Below, piece by piece: positions 10,109 to 21,896 of a stretch of 64,000 bases of DNA (positions are counted from its first letter, which is position 1; every line of letters begins with the position of its first letter). The stretch lies in the NCBI RefSeq assembly GCF_037975245.1, contig NC_092570.1, forward strand, positions 12,937,001 through 13,001,000. The letters run 5' to 3'. A program made the position numbers and the translations under genes. A model generated the notes under the pieces. That model made no database searches. It was given only the letters and a program-made list of their open reading frames with translations, and was not told the origin of the DNA. The stretch comes from Apostichopus japonicus (taxonomy: Eukaryota > Echinodermata > Holothuroidea > Aspidochirotida > Stichopodidae).

Positions 10109-12671
10109 GGAACAAGAGCCCAAGGGCACTGTGGTTCCTTGCTTGGATTTTTGATCAAAAGGCACTTTTGAGATCTAAATATGGCGTCGAAAATGTAAGA
10201 AGTATAAGGTCACCTACAAGTGGGTCAACAGATATGATAACATTGGTGACCACAGATGACATGACCTTTAAGTTTGAAAATGTTCCACCACCCCATTCAC
10301 AACTTGTCCCAAATTATCAACCGTGTCACACCTTGGCATTGGGATTTAATTGCATTAAATGTCTAAAAATTAAATTTGAACTTGTATACATAACTTCACA
10401 CACAAAGGTCACCCGTAGGTCAACCAATTGACATTTTTGATCGGTGAGACCTAAACGGAGCATCAAAACTGTAAAAATTCAAACATGTTTTCTTTGCCCA
10501 TTTTCTCCCCCAAAATACTAGTTTTTTAACATTAGCTGACCTTTGGTGACCTTGGATCACATGACCGCTAAGTTTGAAAATATTCACCTATACCATTCGC
10601 AACTTGTCCAAAAAAATCAAACTTGTCACACCTTGGCACTGGGAGTTATTGCATGAAATGTCTGAAAATTAACTTTGACCTCCTATAACTTCACACACAA
10701 AGCTCATCCAGGGGTCAACCTATTGACATTTATGATCAGAAGGTACCTTTAACATCTGAAAATAGCATCGAAACTGTAAAAATCCCCAAAACACGAAAAG
10801 GTCACCAGAGGTCAAATTGAGGTCAAGGGTCACCCAGATGCGGGTGGACAATTGGATTACGTAGAAGCAACTCCCAACCCTAACTTACGATTCGTTCTCA
10901 AGTTATCGCAAAAATACTAGTTTTTTATCATTAATTGACCTTTGGTGACCTTGGATCACATGACCGTTAAGTTTGAAAATATTACCCTATACCATTTGCA
11001 ACTACTCCAAAAATATCAACCGTGTCACACCTTGGAACTGGGAGTTATTGCATTAAATGTCTGAAAATTAACTTTGACCTCGTATAACTTCGCACACAAA
11101 GGTCACACGGGGGTCAACCCATTGACATTTATGATCAGAAGGTACCTTTAACATCTGAAAATAGCATCGAAACTGTAAAAATCCACAAAACACAAAAAGG
11201 TCACCAGAGGTCACCAGAGGTCAAATTGAGGTCAAGGGTCACCCAGATGCGGGTCGACAATTGGATTACATTGAAGCAACTCCCAACCCTAACGGACAAT
11301 TTGTTCTCAAGTTATCGCAAAAATACTAGTTTTTTGTCATTAATTGACCTTTGGTGACCTCGGATCACATGACCGTTAAGTTTGAAAATATTCCCCTATA
11401 CCATTTGCAACTTGTCTCAAAATATCAACTGTGTAACACCTTGGCACTGGGAGTTATTACACTAAATGTCTGAAAATTAACTTTGACCTCATATAACTTA
11501 ACATACAAAGGTCACCATGGGTCAACCTATTGACATTTTTGATTGATGAGACCTAAATAGAGCATCAAACTATACAAATTCTAACATTTTTTTCTTTGCC
11601 CATTTTCTACCCCCAAAATACTAGTTTTTTAACATTAACTGACCTTTGGTGACCTCGGATCACATGACCGTTAAGTTTGAAAATATTCCCCTATACCATT
11701 TGCAACTTGTCTCAAAATATCAACCATGTCACACCTTGGAACTGGGAGTTGTTGCATTAAATGCCTGAAAATTAACTTTGACCTTGTATAACTTCGCACA
11801 CGAAGGTCACACAGGTGTCAACCAATTGACATTTTTGATCGGAAGGTACCTTTGATATCCAAATCTAGCATCAAAACCAAACATTTTCTTTTTTGCTCGT
11901 TTCCTCCCAAAATAAGCATATTTTTTCTAATGTGACCTTTGACCTTTTGACCTTGGTTTCAGATGTAGTTTAATCTCCTGATTCCAAAAAACAAAACGAC
12001 AAGTCTGTACAACCATCCTAACTCCGACCGAAAAACTTTGACCCCATATAACTTCGCACATAAAGGTCACACGGGGTCAACCTATTGATATTTATGATCA
12101 GAAGGTACCTTTGACATCTGAAAATAGCATCAAAACTGTAAAAATCCCCAAAAACACGTAAAGGTCACCAGAGGTCAAATTGAGGTCAAGGGTCACCCAG
12201 ATGCGGGTCGACAATTGGATAACATTGAAGCAACTCCCAACCCTAACGGACATTTCGTTCTCAAGTTATCGCAAAATTACTAGTTTTTTATCATTAATTG
12301 ACCTTTGTTGACCTTCGATCACATTACTGTTATGTTTGGAAACGATCCCTTACCCTATTCACAACTACTCCCAAAATATCAACCATGTCGGACCCTGTCA
12401 ATGGGAGTTATTGCTGTTTTTAATATATTGGTTTTTGGCATCTAACTGACCTTTGGTGACCTTTGCGGGCACCAAAAAAAAATAGGGATCTTCCTCTCAC
12501 TAAGGGCTATCCACCCAACAAGTTTCATCATGATACATCATTTCCTTATTGAGATATCGTGTACACAAGCCAAGCGTCACATACACACACACACACACAC
12601 ACACATACACATACACACACACACGCCAAGTTGAATGCATAGGTTCCTTGCTTTGCAAAAAGCAAGGAACC
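10109..12671 (+). mobile_element. 2.6-kb non-autonomous element of TGACC modules with terminal hairpin
   Basis: The element opens with a nested inverted repeat (ggaac ... gttcc around GCCCAAGGGC) and the sequence GGTTCCTTGCTT at 10133-10144. It closes with a 13-bp stem (GGTTCCTTGCTTT, 12642-12654), a GCAA loop and the exact complement to 12671. The interior has diverged tandem modules starting near 10519, 10918, 11328, 11622 and 12281; the first two intervals are about 400 and 410 bp. Each module has several TGACC/GGTCA motifs. A (CA)n tract precedes the terminal hairpin. A second member of the family is at 44169-46824 with the same order of parts. No protein is encoded. The hairpin end suggests a Helitron/Helentron-like non-autonomous element, but I could not show canonical Helitron termini. 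Confidence 0.65.
12579..12624. repeat. (CA)n microsatellite
   Basis: A CA-repeat with a few T interruptions lies just inside the terminal hairpin of the TGACC-module element. The related element near 46750-46782 has a similar tract in the same place, so it is part of the family structure. Confidence 0.9.
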
Positions 12672-14351
12672 AACAAATTAGGAACATCCGGGTGAAATCT
12701 GCAATATGAAACCTATTGCACCAAATGTACATGTATGGCATTTTGAAGCATTGATATATAGAAAATTGTCACTTGGTAATGCAGAGTACCACGTGAATTT
12801 GAAGCAAACACAGAAACAGGCGTGATATCACAGCTTGCACACTAACAACAACATGTTTGATCAAAGTGCATATTATAATATGACATAACACCTGTTTGCT
12901 TAAAGTTCACTTTTTCATATTCAGTAGCACATGAAGTTATACATAGCTCTCACAAAAAGTGAAGTCAACACTTTTGAATGGATCAGGTTTATAACCAATG
13001 TCAGTAAATTTATTAGTGTTTGCCATGCATCTCTGTGACCCATTTTCCCTTTCATTCAATTCCCATAGATACATGTTACACAATATTCAAAACCACTGTA
13101 CTGTAACAGCAACTACAGTGAAAGCTGAATGTTAAGGAATTTTGTTAGGACTGTAAATGGTCTTAACAAAATTCTAATGGTCTGTTACAATGATAAACTA
13201 TACATCACTTTATAGTACCAGACGAACTGTTCAATAATCACCGACAAAAGAATGGGACATAAATGAGAACTTGATCAAGAACAAAACAGAATGCGCTGAC
13301 GAATTGTTCCCCACTGGCATGTAAGTAAGTTATTTACTGTACTGTGCTTCCATACTATATCACTGTTACCGTACTGCACACATAGGTCCCATTGTCTCTA
13401 CACTCTTCTAAAGTACTGCTGTACATTATTATATACACTATGCAGGAAATCGGCAACTCTTGTTAAGTGCTTCACACTCATCCTTCCCTAGCCTTAACAA
13501 AACGTATAATTGCTCATGCAGCTGCAAGCTGATGGCTCTGCAAATATTATAACCCACTGATGACAAAGCTTTTCATAAAAACTTGTGGCAGCAACACTGG
13601 CAAACTTTGTGAGCCCTCCCCTTATGTCTGATCAGGTTTGTCTTATGTATGGGAAACCGGGGAGGGGGGGGGGAGGTGGTATATGAAGTGACTTGTGCCA
13701 AACATCATCTCATAGTACTTTAGCATGTACTGAATACTACTAACAAGTCGGTGCTAACTATGATCATCAACAAGGATCTAGGCACCGTTATCTGTCATTT
13801 CATCCAATACTCATATTGCACTGTACATAGTCAGTCCTGTCTCTATACATAAAAACTCATTGAACACAATTCCAGTTTAGGGAAAATACAAATCATTCCT
13901 GACACCCTTCACTCTGAGCCTGACAGGAAGTCATCTCAGGGGTGCTATACTCCCCACTCCCTCTATCCCATCCCTTCCAAACCATGGTAACATCCCTGAT
14001 GACTGTACCGCACAGTAGCATTTTACCCAGGCTGTAGCCAGGCTGAGACACACACAGGAGAGGGGCCACTCCCCCCCCACCTTCCCCATGTGCCAACTAC
14101 TGTGCCCAATCCCAAAATCTGTGCAATCATAAAGTGCCTCTGCATACATATTTGGTGCCCTCCCTTAAAATGTTACTGCCCTCCAATTCAGAATTCCTGG
14201 AGTATTAAGAAGCCACACAAAAGTTGATGAGCCAATTTGGCAGGCATCAAACTAGTGAGTACTGTAAGTACTGTATGTACTATACTTAGTACATGCAGTA
14301 TGTTGCATACATGTATACAACAATTATCTACTCTACTAGTTCAGAACTGTA
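12672..14351. other. Unassigned AT-rich sequence
   Basis: No exon, RNA gene or element boundary was recognised. A G-rich run lies near 13660-13675 and scattered tactgta motifs occur. Short open frames around 13893-14149 have the Gly- and Trp-rich texture of degenerate repeats rather than a protein family. Confidence 0.4.
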
Positions 14352-14360
14352 ATGCAAACT

Positions 14361-15326
14361 GGTGCTGATAGTCGACTCTTCCTTTTGTAGTCAATTAATC
14401 GCATAGCTCTTCTCGTGATTACTCGGTTACAGTTATTAGGTCATCACTATATTTTTTACATTGCAAAAATACAGTCAAAACAAATTTTTTCCATGGTGCA
14501 CTTGGTTTATTTGTTCTTTCGTGTCTTAACGTGTGGTGTCTAAATCGCGTTAAAACATCTACCAAACAATACTGGGAACAACTTTCAATCTATAACATTT
14601 CTTAAAATCGTTCTGAGTAAATCAAAAACTTGCGAATGAATCTTCGAGGCTACTACAACTACTAGCAATAATAACAGCAAATGTGCAAACAATGAAGAGA
14701 TGTAACACCTTGTAGCGGTGTGATAATTGGTATGCAAGAGTTTTCTGTAGAAGGACGTTCAACATTATAGGCTTTAGCTCTAGCCTAGCGCTAAGGCAGG
14801 CACATTGAAATCAAACTACAACGCAATCGACACACTCGATCAAAAAACCCGATAAATGTGATCCAGGCCAGTAATGAAGTAATTAATTAAACAATTAAGT
14901 AAACATATTTGAAGAAATGGCAAATACTTTGGCAATTGTAAGAGATTTATAACTTACGAATTTGTGATTATGCGCAATGATCAGACATTGCTAGGACTGA
15001 ATGTTGCACTGCAGAACAAGTGTATTACTGACATGTAAAACTTACAGTATGAATCTGACCGGAGCAGGTGCTTGCCGATTTTAAACATTGCACAGTGCTA
15101 GTGTAAGCCTTGTGAGAACCTGTACTTTTGCAGTATTTGCTGACAAACTGCTTTAGTGTTGTTTTTGATAGGTTCTACGGCTAATATTCAAAAGCAGTTT
15201 ACAGTATGTGTAGTCCTAGTTTGTAGTCTAGTATTTAATCCCAACTTAGGTTTTGAACGCGTTTAATCAAACTTCCAAGTGTAATCGCGACTACTGGCGA
15301 TTAATCGATTACGACTATCAGCCCTT
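14361..15326. mobile_element. hAT-like MITE, 966 bp, with target duplication
   Basis: The element is flanked by identical ATGCAAACT at 14352-14360 and 15327-15335. Its ends are inverted: gctgatagtcg near 14363 and cgactatcagc near 15312-15322, with further inverted attaatcg motifs inside. No transposase frame is present. An 8-9-bp target duplication and short TIRs containing GGGCTGATAG fit the hAT superfamily (typically 8 bp). The shared extra A makes 8 versus 9 bp ambiguous. Confidence 0.8.
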
Positions 15327-15335
15327 ATGCAAACT

Positions 15336-17396
15336 GTACCAGACACTATGTAAATAATGCTTATCATACTGCAAATACTTAACTATATTGTACAGGAGGA
15401 TATCTACCACATTATCCTCTTTCAAAAGTTCATGCCTCTTTATGCATTTCATTACCTAGACAGGAACAAACAATTCTCTAACTCTACACTTTTTGTGAGA
15501 GTATGGGGTAAGAGTTCTAGTAACTGGACATGTAAGTCAATATGACATTTTCAAGACAGAATATGTCAACACCTCCCAGCATGCATGTGTTCCATTAATG
15601 TTTTGGAACAACAAAGGCAATACATTATTCTCTGTATTTTGCAACACCTCAAACTCTTTGAACAGGCTGAACAAATCTGGTAATAAAGTTCATCAGTCCA
15701 CCATGATTGAAGCAATATTCACTACAAAATAAACAGTATGAAAACAATCTCTTTGGAAAGTCCAGATTGGATGCATCATGAGGCTTTACCCAAAACTGTA
15801 TGTATGTATACTTTTACCATGTAGAAAACTAGTGCAAACTGTATCAGGAAGCATTTGACTGTGGACCACAATTGGGTTCATTTTATACAGCCCATCAACT
15901 GTTGATGTTGTTAGTCTGTTGATATGAACAAAACTCTCAAGTTGCATTTAAGAATGCAACATGGTGTATGCTGAGCTACTGTACTGTATAGTGAATACGT
16001 CTGTTCATAATACTTATATGACATCCATTTCAAGTCATAATTGTTGCATTTACAATCCTGGTCATAGCCAATGTTTTTTACCAATTCTTCACACTCTGTA
16101 ATATTTGTAATCTGCTTCTTTATAGGTCATGTCATGTCAATGTTATGTCAACATGGACTACTTTCATATAATGCTGTACATAGTGGACTAATTATGCACA
16201 GTAGGTATGAACATCACTTACCAAACTAAGTGAAAACGATATCGGTCATCGTTGTCAATTTTTCAGTTTCTTCAGCCTCTTCAACACTGTTCTAGAAAAT
16301 GGCGGGACCTCAACCCTGATAAAATATTAGGCCTAGCCTACCAGGCCTTAACTTTGATCACATTTGGTAACGATGTCAAAAGGAAAAAAAAGTTTCCTAG
16401 ATGAACACTGGCACTGGTTGAAAGGTTAATGCTTTCAACAGGTTAGTCTATGTGAATCCCTGCCATAATTCCTATGGTACTTCAGTGTGGAACAATTTGA
16501 TCAACAGACAAATGGTTCCATGTTTATTTGGGTCAAAAGTTTGTTCACCCCATGGAATAATGCAACAGGTGCTAAAAATTCCTAAGGTTCCAAACATTTA
16601 GGTAAATCAAAGGAAGTACTACCCCACTGTGAAGCTACAACAAAGACAAGAACACATGTTCAGTGACCTGTGAAAATGGCAGCTCACTAAAGCTAAATTT
16701 TCTTCCTGCAACATTCCCTCTTAATTATTCAATTACAGTGAAGAAACTATAGTCCTGATGGATATACTGTACAGAACCTCTGTCATTTAACCACAGCCAA
16801 AGGTGTTAGTGATTCCTTGCTGATTTAGGCTTCAACTACTTGGTATAAGGCATCCACATGCTAAATATAATACTTTCTAATGCTACCTTTCTTGCGGTAT
16901 TGTGGTTACAAGGTTTACAGACTTTTGACCTCTACCAATAAAAATAGCAGATTTACAACTGTTTCCTTTCTTGAGATTTTGTGTTCACAAGGTTTACAGT
17001 TTGACCTCTGGTGACCCCAAATGACCTCTGACCTTCACCAAAAACAATGGGGTTGCTGTACTCAATATGGGGCATCCACATGCCAAGTATTAAAGAGATC
17101 CCTCAAGGTTACCCTTCTTGAGATATCCTGTTCACATAGATTGCTGTTGCCTTCAACCAGGAATCAAATATGTGGGAAGTAAGTTACATGTTGGGTGTAA
17201 ACTGTCTCTTTGCAAAAAATTCAAAGCTATCTCTCTCCATGGTCTCTCTTTTACAGTCTGATTAAGGATGAGTCTGATTAAGGGTGAGCAGGGAAGCAAT
17301 GGCATTGTTTAAAAATCAGGGATCAAATCATATACGATGTTCAGCATTCCTTTATTTAGAGAGGCTTTGTTTTTAATGGCGTGATTGTTTTTGATA
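15336..17396. other. Unassigned; partly diverged TGACC-type repeat
   Basis: No gene recognised. Around 16860-17145 the text (tgacctctggtgacc, tgacctctgacc, cttgagatatcctgttcaca) matches the style of the TGACC-module elements elsewhere and is probably a diverged fragment. The remainder is AT-rich with no boundaries I can define. Confidence 0.4.
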
Positions 17397-17589
17397 ACCG
17401 GGGCTGTGGCCGAGTTGATAAAGGCAGTGGCATTTGAAACAATGATGCTTAGCAATCGAGAGATTCCAGGCTCGATACCCGGCCGGGTCATAGTCATAGG
17501 TGGGTTTTTTCATCCAAGAGCAATCTAAGGTTTTCCCATCTGAAATGACTTTCTTAATTGAAAAGATTCCAAATTTGAGTTAACTGCTG

Positions 17590-17623
<34 letters not shown>

Positions 17624-17627
17624 TTTG
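17397..17627 (+). mobile_element. tRNA-derived SINE with (ATT)n tail
   Basis: The head is tRNA-like: an A-box-like TGGCCGAGTTGATAAAGG at 17407-17424 and a B-box-like AGGCTCGATACCC at 17468-17480, spaced as in a class II (Ser/Leu-type) tRNA. A unique body follows and ends in an (ATT)n run at about 17590-17627. The acceptor stem does not close and the tail is present, so this is a SINE and not a tRNA gene. Confidence 0.8.
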
Positions 17628-17935
17628 GCTTCTGGAGTAACTGCTCATTGCGCCATTCTATTGGGGTGCTTCTTCTTTGGTTGTTTTAGTTGTGTCTTAA
17701 TGTGGCTATTACTAACAAGTTTCTTGGTTTATCAATCTTCTTTTGTTTTTGGTTCACTGGTTTTCTTTGTCTTGTAGACATGTGAAAAACAAATAATATC
17801 ATTCAAATGTTTGTTAGTGCTCATCAAGTTTTCTTTGATCCACTTTTAGGTAAATGTTTTTTTTTTTCTTTACAAGTCTGAATGCAATTTATATGCTTGC
17901 AGAAATGTACTGTATGTAATACTTTCATTATAATT

Positions 17936-18413
17936 CAGGGATGAGACTGAGCCAGGGAAAAAAAATCTGAAATTTATCGATCGCCGTCCTGGGGGTGGGG
18001 TTTAAGAGGAGGGGGTGACCCCCTCCCCTTTAGAATTTTTTTGTCAGGTAAGGAGGGCTTAAATGCAAAATGGTGGACTCTAGATGGAATCTATCACATC
18101 AAGTAACTCGCCAAAAAAGTGTGGAATTTCTGCTTGTATAATTTCTCCATTAGCTTTTTTGAACCAAAAAAAGGCTTTTTTGCTTGCTTTGTGCTACTTG
18201 ATTCCACCACTGGTCAAATTCGGTGTTCCTTCCCTTCAGAGTCCAGCATGTTTGGCAAAAAAAAAATAAATAAATAAATAAATAAATAAAAAAAATAAAA
18301 TAAAAAAAATAAAATAAAAAAAATAATAAAAAACGCGAATTACGAGAAAAAACGCGAAAATGAAAAAAAAAATAATCGGAAATCCGCGTTTCCGCGGAAG
18401 AGTCTCATGCCTG
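17936..18413. mobile_element. hAT-like MITE, 478 bp
   Basis: The ends are inverted: CAGGGATGAGACT at 17936-17948 and AGTCTCATGCCTG at 18401-18413, with 12 of 13 positions complementary. The interior holds a G-rich stretch, a short non-coding body and an A-rich simple repeat (about 18259-18340). No clear target duplication remains. CAGGG termini are common in hAT elements. Confidence 0.65.
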
Positions 18414-19834
18414 TTTATTGCTCTTAATACAACCCCATGTTAGCCTAACACCACACTAAGTCAATGGGAAAATCTTGCCTAACCTTCTCTTGCAAAAAAA
18501 AAAAAAAAAAATCACACATTGCGTAGGATTCCGGTACTAAATAAGGAACTGGGTAGAACCGCGCCAGGTGGGTACCCAGACACCCTGTGCGAACACTAAC
18601 AAATGCGTACATCAACCTTATGTACTAGAACTAGTCCTTATCTTTCTCAATTCAAAGCACTGGTTTATATGCTTCTTGTCTCTAGAGGCGCTATTTCATT
18701 CATTAGACAAACTTTGTATTGTGACTAACCTTCCACACCAGGATGAAGGCTCAGTGGACATTATTGTGTTATATTCTCCATACATGCAATCAAAATTAAA
18801 TTATCAGAACATGTTTGATCCCCAACTGTGAATGGACAGCCACCTGACAATGGATCCTCAGTGGACGTAATCAGTTTCATGATTAATTCCACACAATGAT
18901 TAACATTGCGTCAACCTCAAAATAATGGCAAGGACTAACTAAACTAGTTCACACTCACAGTATCTGAACCTCCTTGCTTTCAGACGGTGGCCAGCAGGGT
19001 ATACCTTAGGCCCTATAACTTAAAGATCTGCTTTATTGGCTCCAATTATAGCACACTATAACTAGGAAAGTTTTGTGATTGATCGACCTCAGCATGTACA
19101 ATTAGCCTCAAAGCCTCTTAACACCATTAGGCTCTTTGTGTAAACACTGTGTGGAAATATGTTCATGTCGACAGTTCAGTTAATCATACAATGTTAACAC
19201 AAAGACCCTCATACAAGAAAAACTATATGGCAGGCATTGCAGACTAATTGGTAAAAGAAGGTCATTTTACGACAAAGGCAGGTGGATTACGTAATCCCAA
19301 GAAACTTTTTCAAGATAGCGTGCTATACCATTCTGGTAAAGTCAGTATTGCGAAGTTCGGCATACTGCGAAGTTCGGACACCCTAAGAAATACACTATTT
19401 CACCATGAAAACCTACAGGAAGAGCCAAATTTCACCAAACAGTACGAAGCTACAGTTATTTTCTCTCCAAAGTGACCCGTGTGCAAGAAATTACTTACAT
19501 ATTTGTCAATAAAATGACAAAGATCTATGAAGTCTGTTATAATTACTGAAAGAGCAACTGCGCCACCAATTTTATCACCAGCGCCACACTGTGGGTTGCG
19601 TGTCCGAACTTCGCAATACTCTAGCAAAGAAATACCAGTTCCACAATCACAAAGAATCTTCTTGGAAAACAACGTGAAAACAGTTTGCAGGAAAGAAAGT
19701 TTGGCCGTGTATCGTACTATAACACAATTCTCCCACCATATGAAGTATATTTTCTGGTGATTTAGACCAGAAGATTTAGTTTTGGGGTGTTTTAAGTCTT
19801 AAGTGTCCGAACTTCGAAGTCACCATGCTAGGGG
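18414..19834. other. Unassigned; dispersed repeat pieces
   Basis: Contains the taacaccacactaag repeat (18437-18483, shared with 9667-9712). A piece near 18545-18600, read on the minus strand, resembles 6988-7040 (ttagtgtt...cacggg...gggtaccc). The motif cgaagttcgg / ccgaacttcgc occurs near 19356, 19371, 19603 and 19805 in both orientations, which may mark ends of another small inverted element. No gene was identified. Confidence 0.45.
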
Positions 19835-19836
19835 TA

Positions 19837-21894
19837 TATGGTCAATTCCATGGTGACTCGCGTGACATTTTTACTCAAATTCCTCTCTATTTGATATCAT
19901 TTAACAAATAAAGAAATTACCTGGGAGAAAAGCATTAATGTAGCAGTGAATGTACGCCTTAATGCTTACAACAGTAGAGAAAAAATATTTATACCTCAAG
20001 TATTGGGGGTGAAATTGGCGAAAAACTAAACGTGACTCGCGTGACAGTTACTATTAGCAAAAATCAGAATGCACACACAAATGTTCGATTTCTTATGTCT
20101 TATTAAAATTTTTCCAATCACTTTTTATAATCATACCGAAGTTGAAAAATACCTCTACCTCAATTGCTATGCAACTTTGAAAAAAAGTTGTAACGCATGA
20201 AAATAACGATGAAGATGTATTGTGACTCGCGTGACAAGAAAACGTGACTCGCGTGACAAGTTCACTTTTCGGATAGTTCTAGACCAAATGCAGTAGTGAA
20301 TTGAAGGTACAGATCTTGCATAGTGAAATATAACATTCATTGGTCTAGAAAGTGTCCAAAAGGTACTTCCCTTGGGAATGTCCAGATGATATTAATGTCC
20401 CGAGTTACCTTCATGACTGCAGACAGTAGGTAATATACTGTACGGGTAGTACAGTTGTTCAGGCAATATATTTTGTCAATTAATATTTATAACAATATTT
20501 AGTCTGTTGAAGTCACTCATTTGAAAGTTATAGAAGAAACAGATCTATCAAAATGTGATTCAAATTACCATTCTCATTTGTCATATTTGAATAAACCAAA
20601 AGTGTAATATTTGAGAAGATACATTTGCACATAGGATTTTGGGAATGATTGAGCAGTTTAGACCTTAAGGTTGTCATGTAGCACATGGCATTGCCAGATA
20701 CAAATATAGATTATGTTTTAGTATAATACTAAAAAGTCAATGACATGTGCTAACTTTCCAAATGTGGTGATAAAATAGGCATTATATTGCGAATAAATAT
20801 TCATGATTTTAAATTCTGATATTTCAAATGAAATTATGATTAGTTGCATTATGTGTGCCCATATTATTCAAGTTGCCTAATTAAAGGGGAATGATATCTT
20901 TAATCAGTGATTCATTCATCAAACTAGATAACATCCCTGTAATTTTCACACAGTAAATAGGTAGAAACACTATCTTGATTTGACGTGACTCGCGTGACGT
21001 GACTCGCGTGACATTCGTAAAGGGTGATTTTCTGCAAAATTTGAATATCTTCTGAAAAGGAAAATTCAGTAATCCTTTTGGTATCTATGTGAAGACTTGA
21101 TATTCATTATTTTGGAGTAATACTATTGTGCAGGCAAGGAGAAAAAAAACAAAAACAGTAAATTTTGTGACTCGCGTGACAGTAAATCGAGGGTGTTTAC
21201 TGTTTTCTATTTACCACTGTTGTCTAATGCCTTGATATCAAAATAAAATTGAAGCTATTAAGTGAGCACTATGCTATAGCAAATATAATTAGTCCAACAC
21301 ACAGTAAATAGGTAGAAACACTATCTTGATTTGACGTGACTCGCGTGACGTGACTCGCGTGACATTCATAAAGGGTGATTTTCTGCAAAATTTGAATATC
21401 TTCTGGAAGGGAAAATTCAGTAATCCTTTTGGTATCTATGTGAAGGCTTGATATTCATTATTTGGAGAAAAAATATTGTGCAGGCAAGGAGAAAAAAAAT
21501 AAAAACAGTAAATTTTGTGACTCGCGTGACAGTAAATCGAGGGTGTTTTCAATTCACCACTATTGTCTAATGCCTTGATGTAGAAAAAAAATTGAAGCTA
21601 ATAAGTGAGCACTATGCTATAGCAAATATAATTAGTCCAAAAAACTGATGATACCTATGATTACTATGTACAAATCTGCACAAAATGAAATTTCACTGTT
21701 TTTTTCATAATTTAGTTTCTACAGGAACCATTTGTTATTACCGACCCCATAATCAAACAAATGAGGTTTTGGGGGTGAAAAAAATATTTTTAGTAACTAC
21801 AAGTATTCTATTTATTGGAAACTTATACAATTTTAATGTACAACGATTTAAAATTTTTTGGTATGATGTTGACCTTATCATGGAATTGACCATA
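19837..21894. mobile_element. 2.06-kb TIR element carrying ten GTGACTCGCGTGAC motifs
   Basis: The ends are perfect 16-bp inverted repeats: TATGGTCAATTCCATG at 19837-19852 and CATGGAATTGACCATA at 21879-21894. Each is flanked by TA (19835-19836 and 21895-21896), giving a probable TA target duplication as in Tc1/mariner-like or other TA-inserting families. The interior has no transposase frame. It has ten exact copies of the 14-mer GTGACTCGCGTGAC, starting at 19853, 20032, 20222, 20244, 20985, 20999, 21167, 21336, 21350 and 21517, all in the same orientation. The first copy directly abuts the left TIR. Part of the interior is duplicated (351-bp unit). Confidence 0.75.
20951..21650. repeat. 351-bp tandem duplication inside the TIR element
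   Basis: Units 20951-21301 and 21302-21650 align with scattered base changes and a few small indels. Each unit starts at cagtaaataggtagaaacac and contains a head-to-tail pair of GTGACTCGCGTGAC plus a single third copy. Confidence 0.88.
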
Positions 21895-21896
21895 TA

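Noticed and set aside
17401-17484. Candidate tRNA gene (A and B boxes)
   Set aside because: The acceptor stem does not close and a non-tRNA body with (ATT)n tail follows, so it is a SINE.
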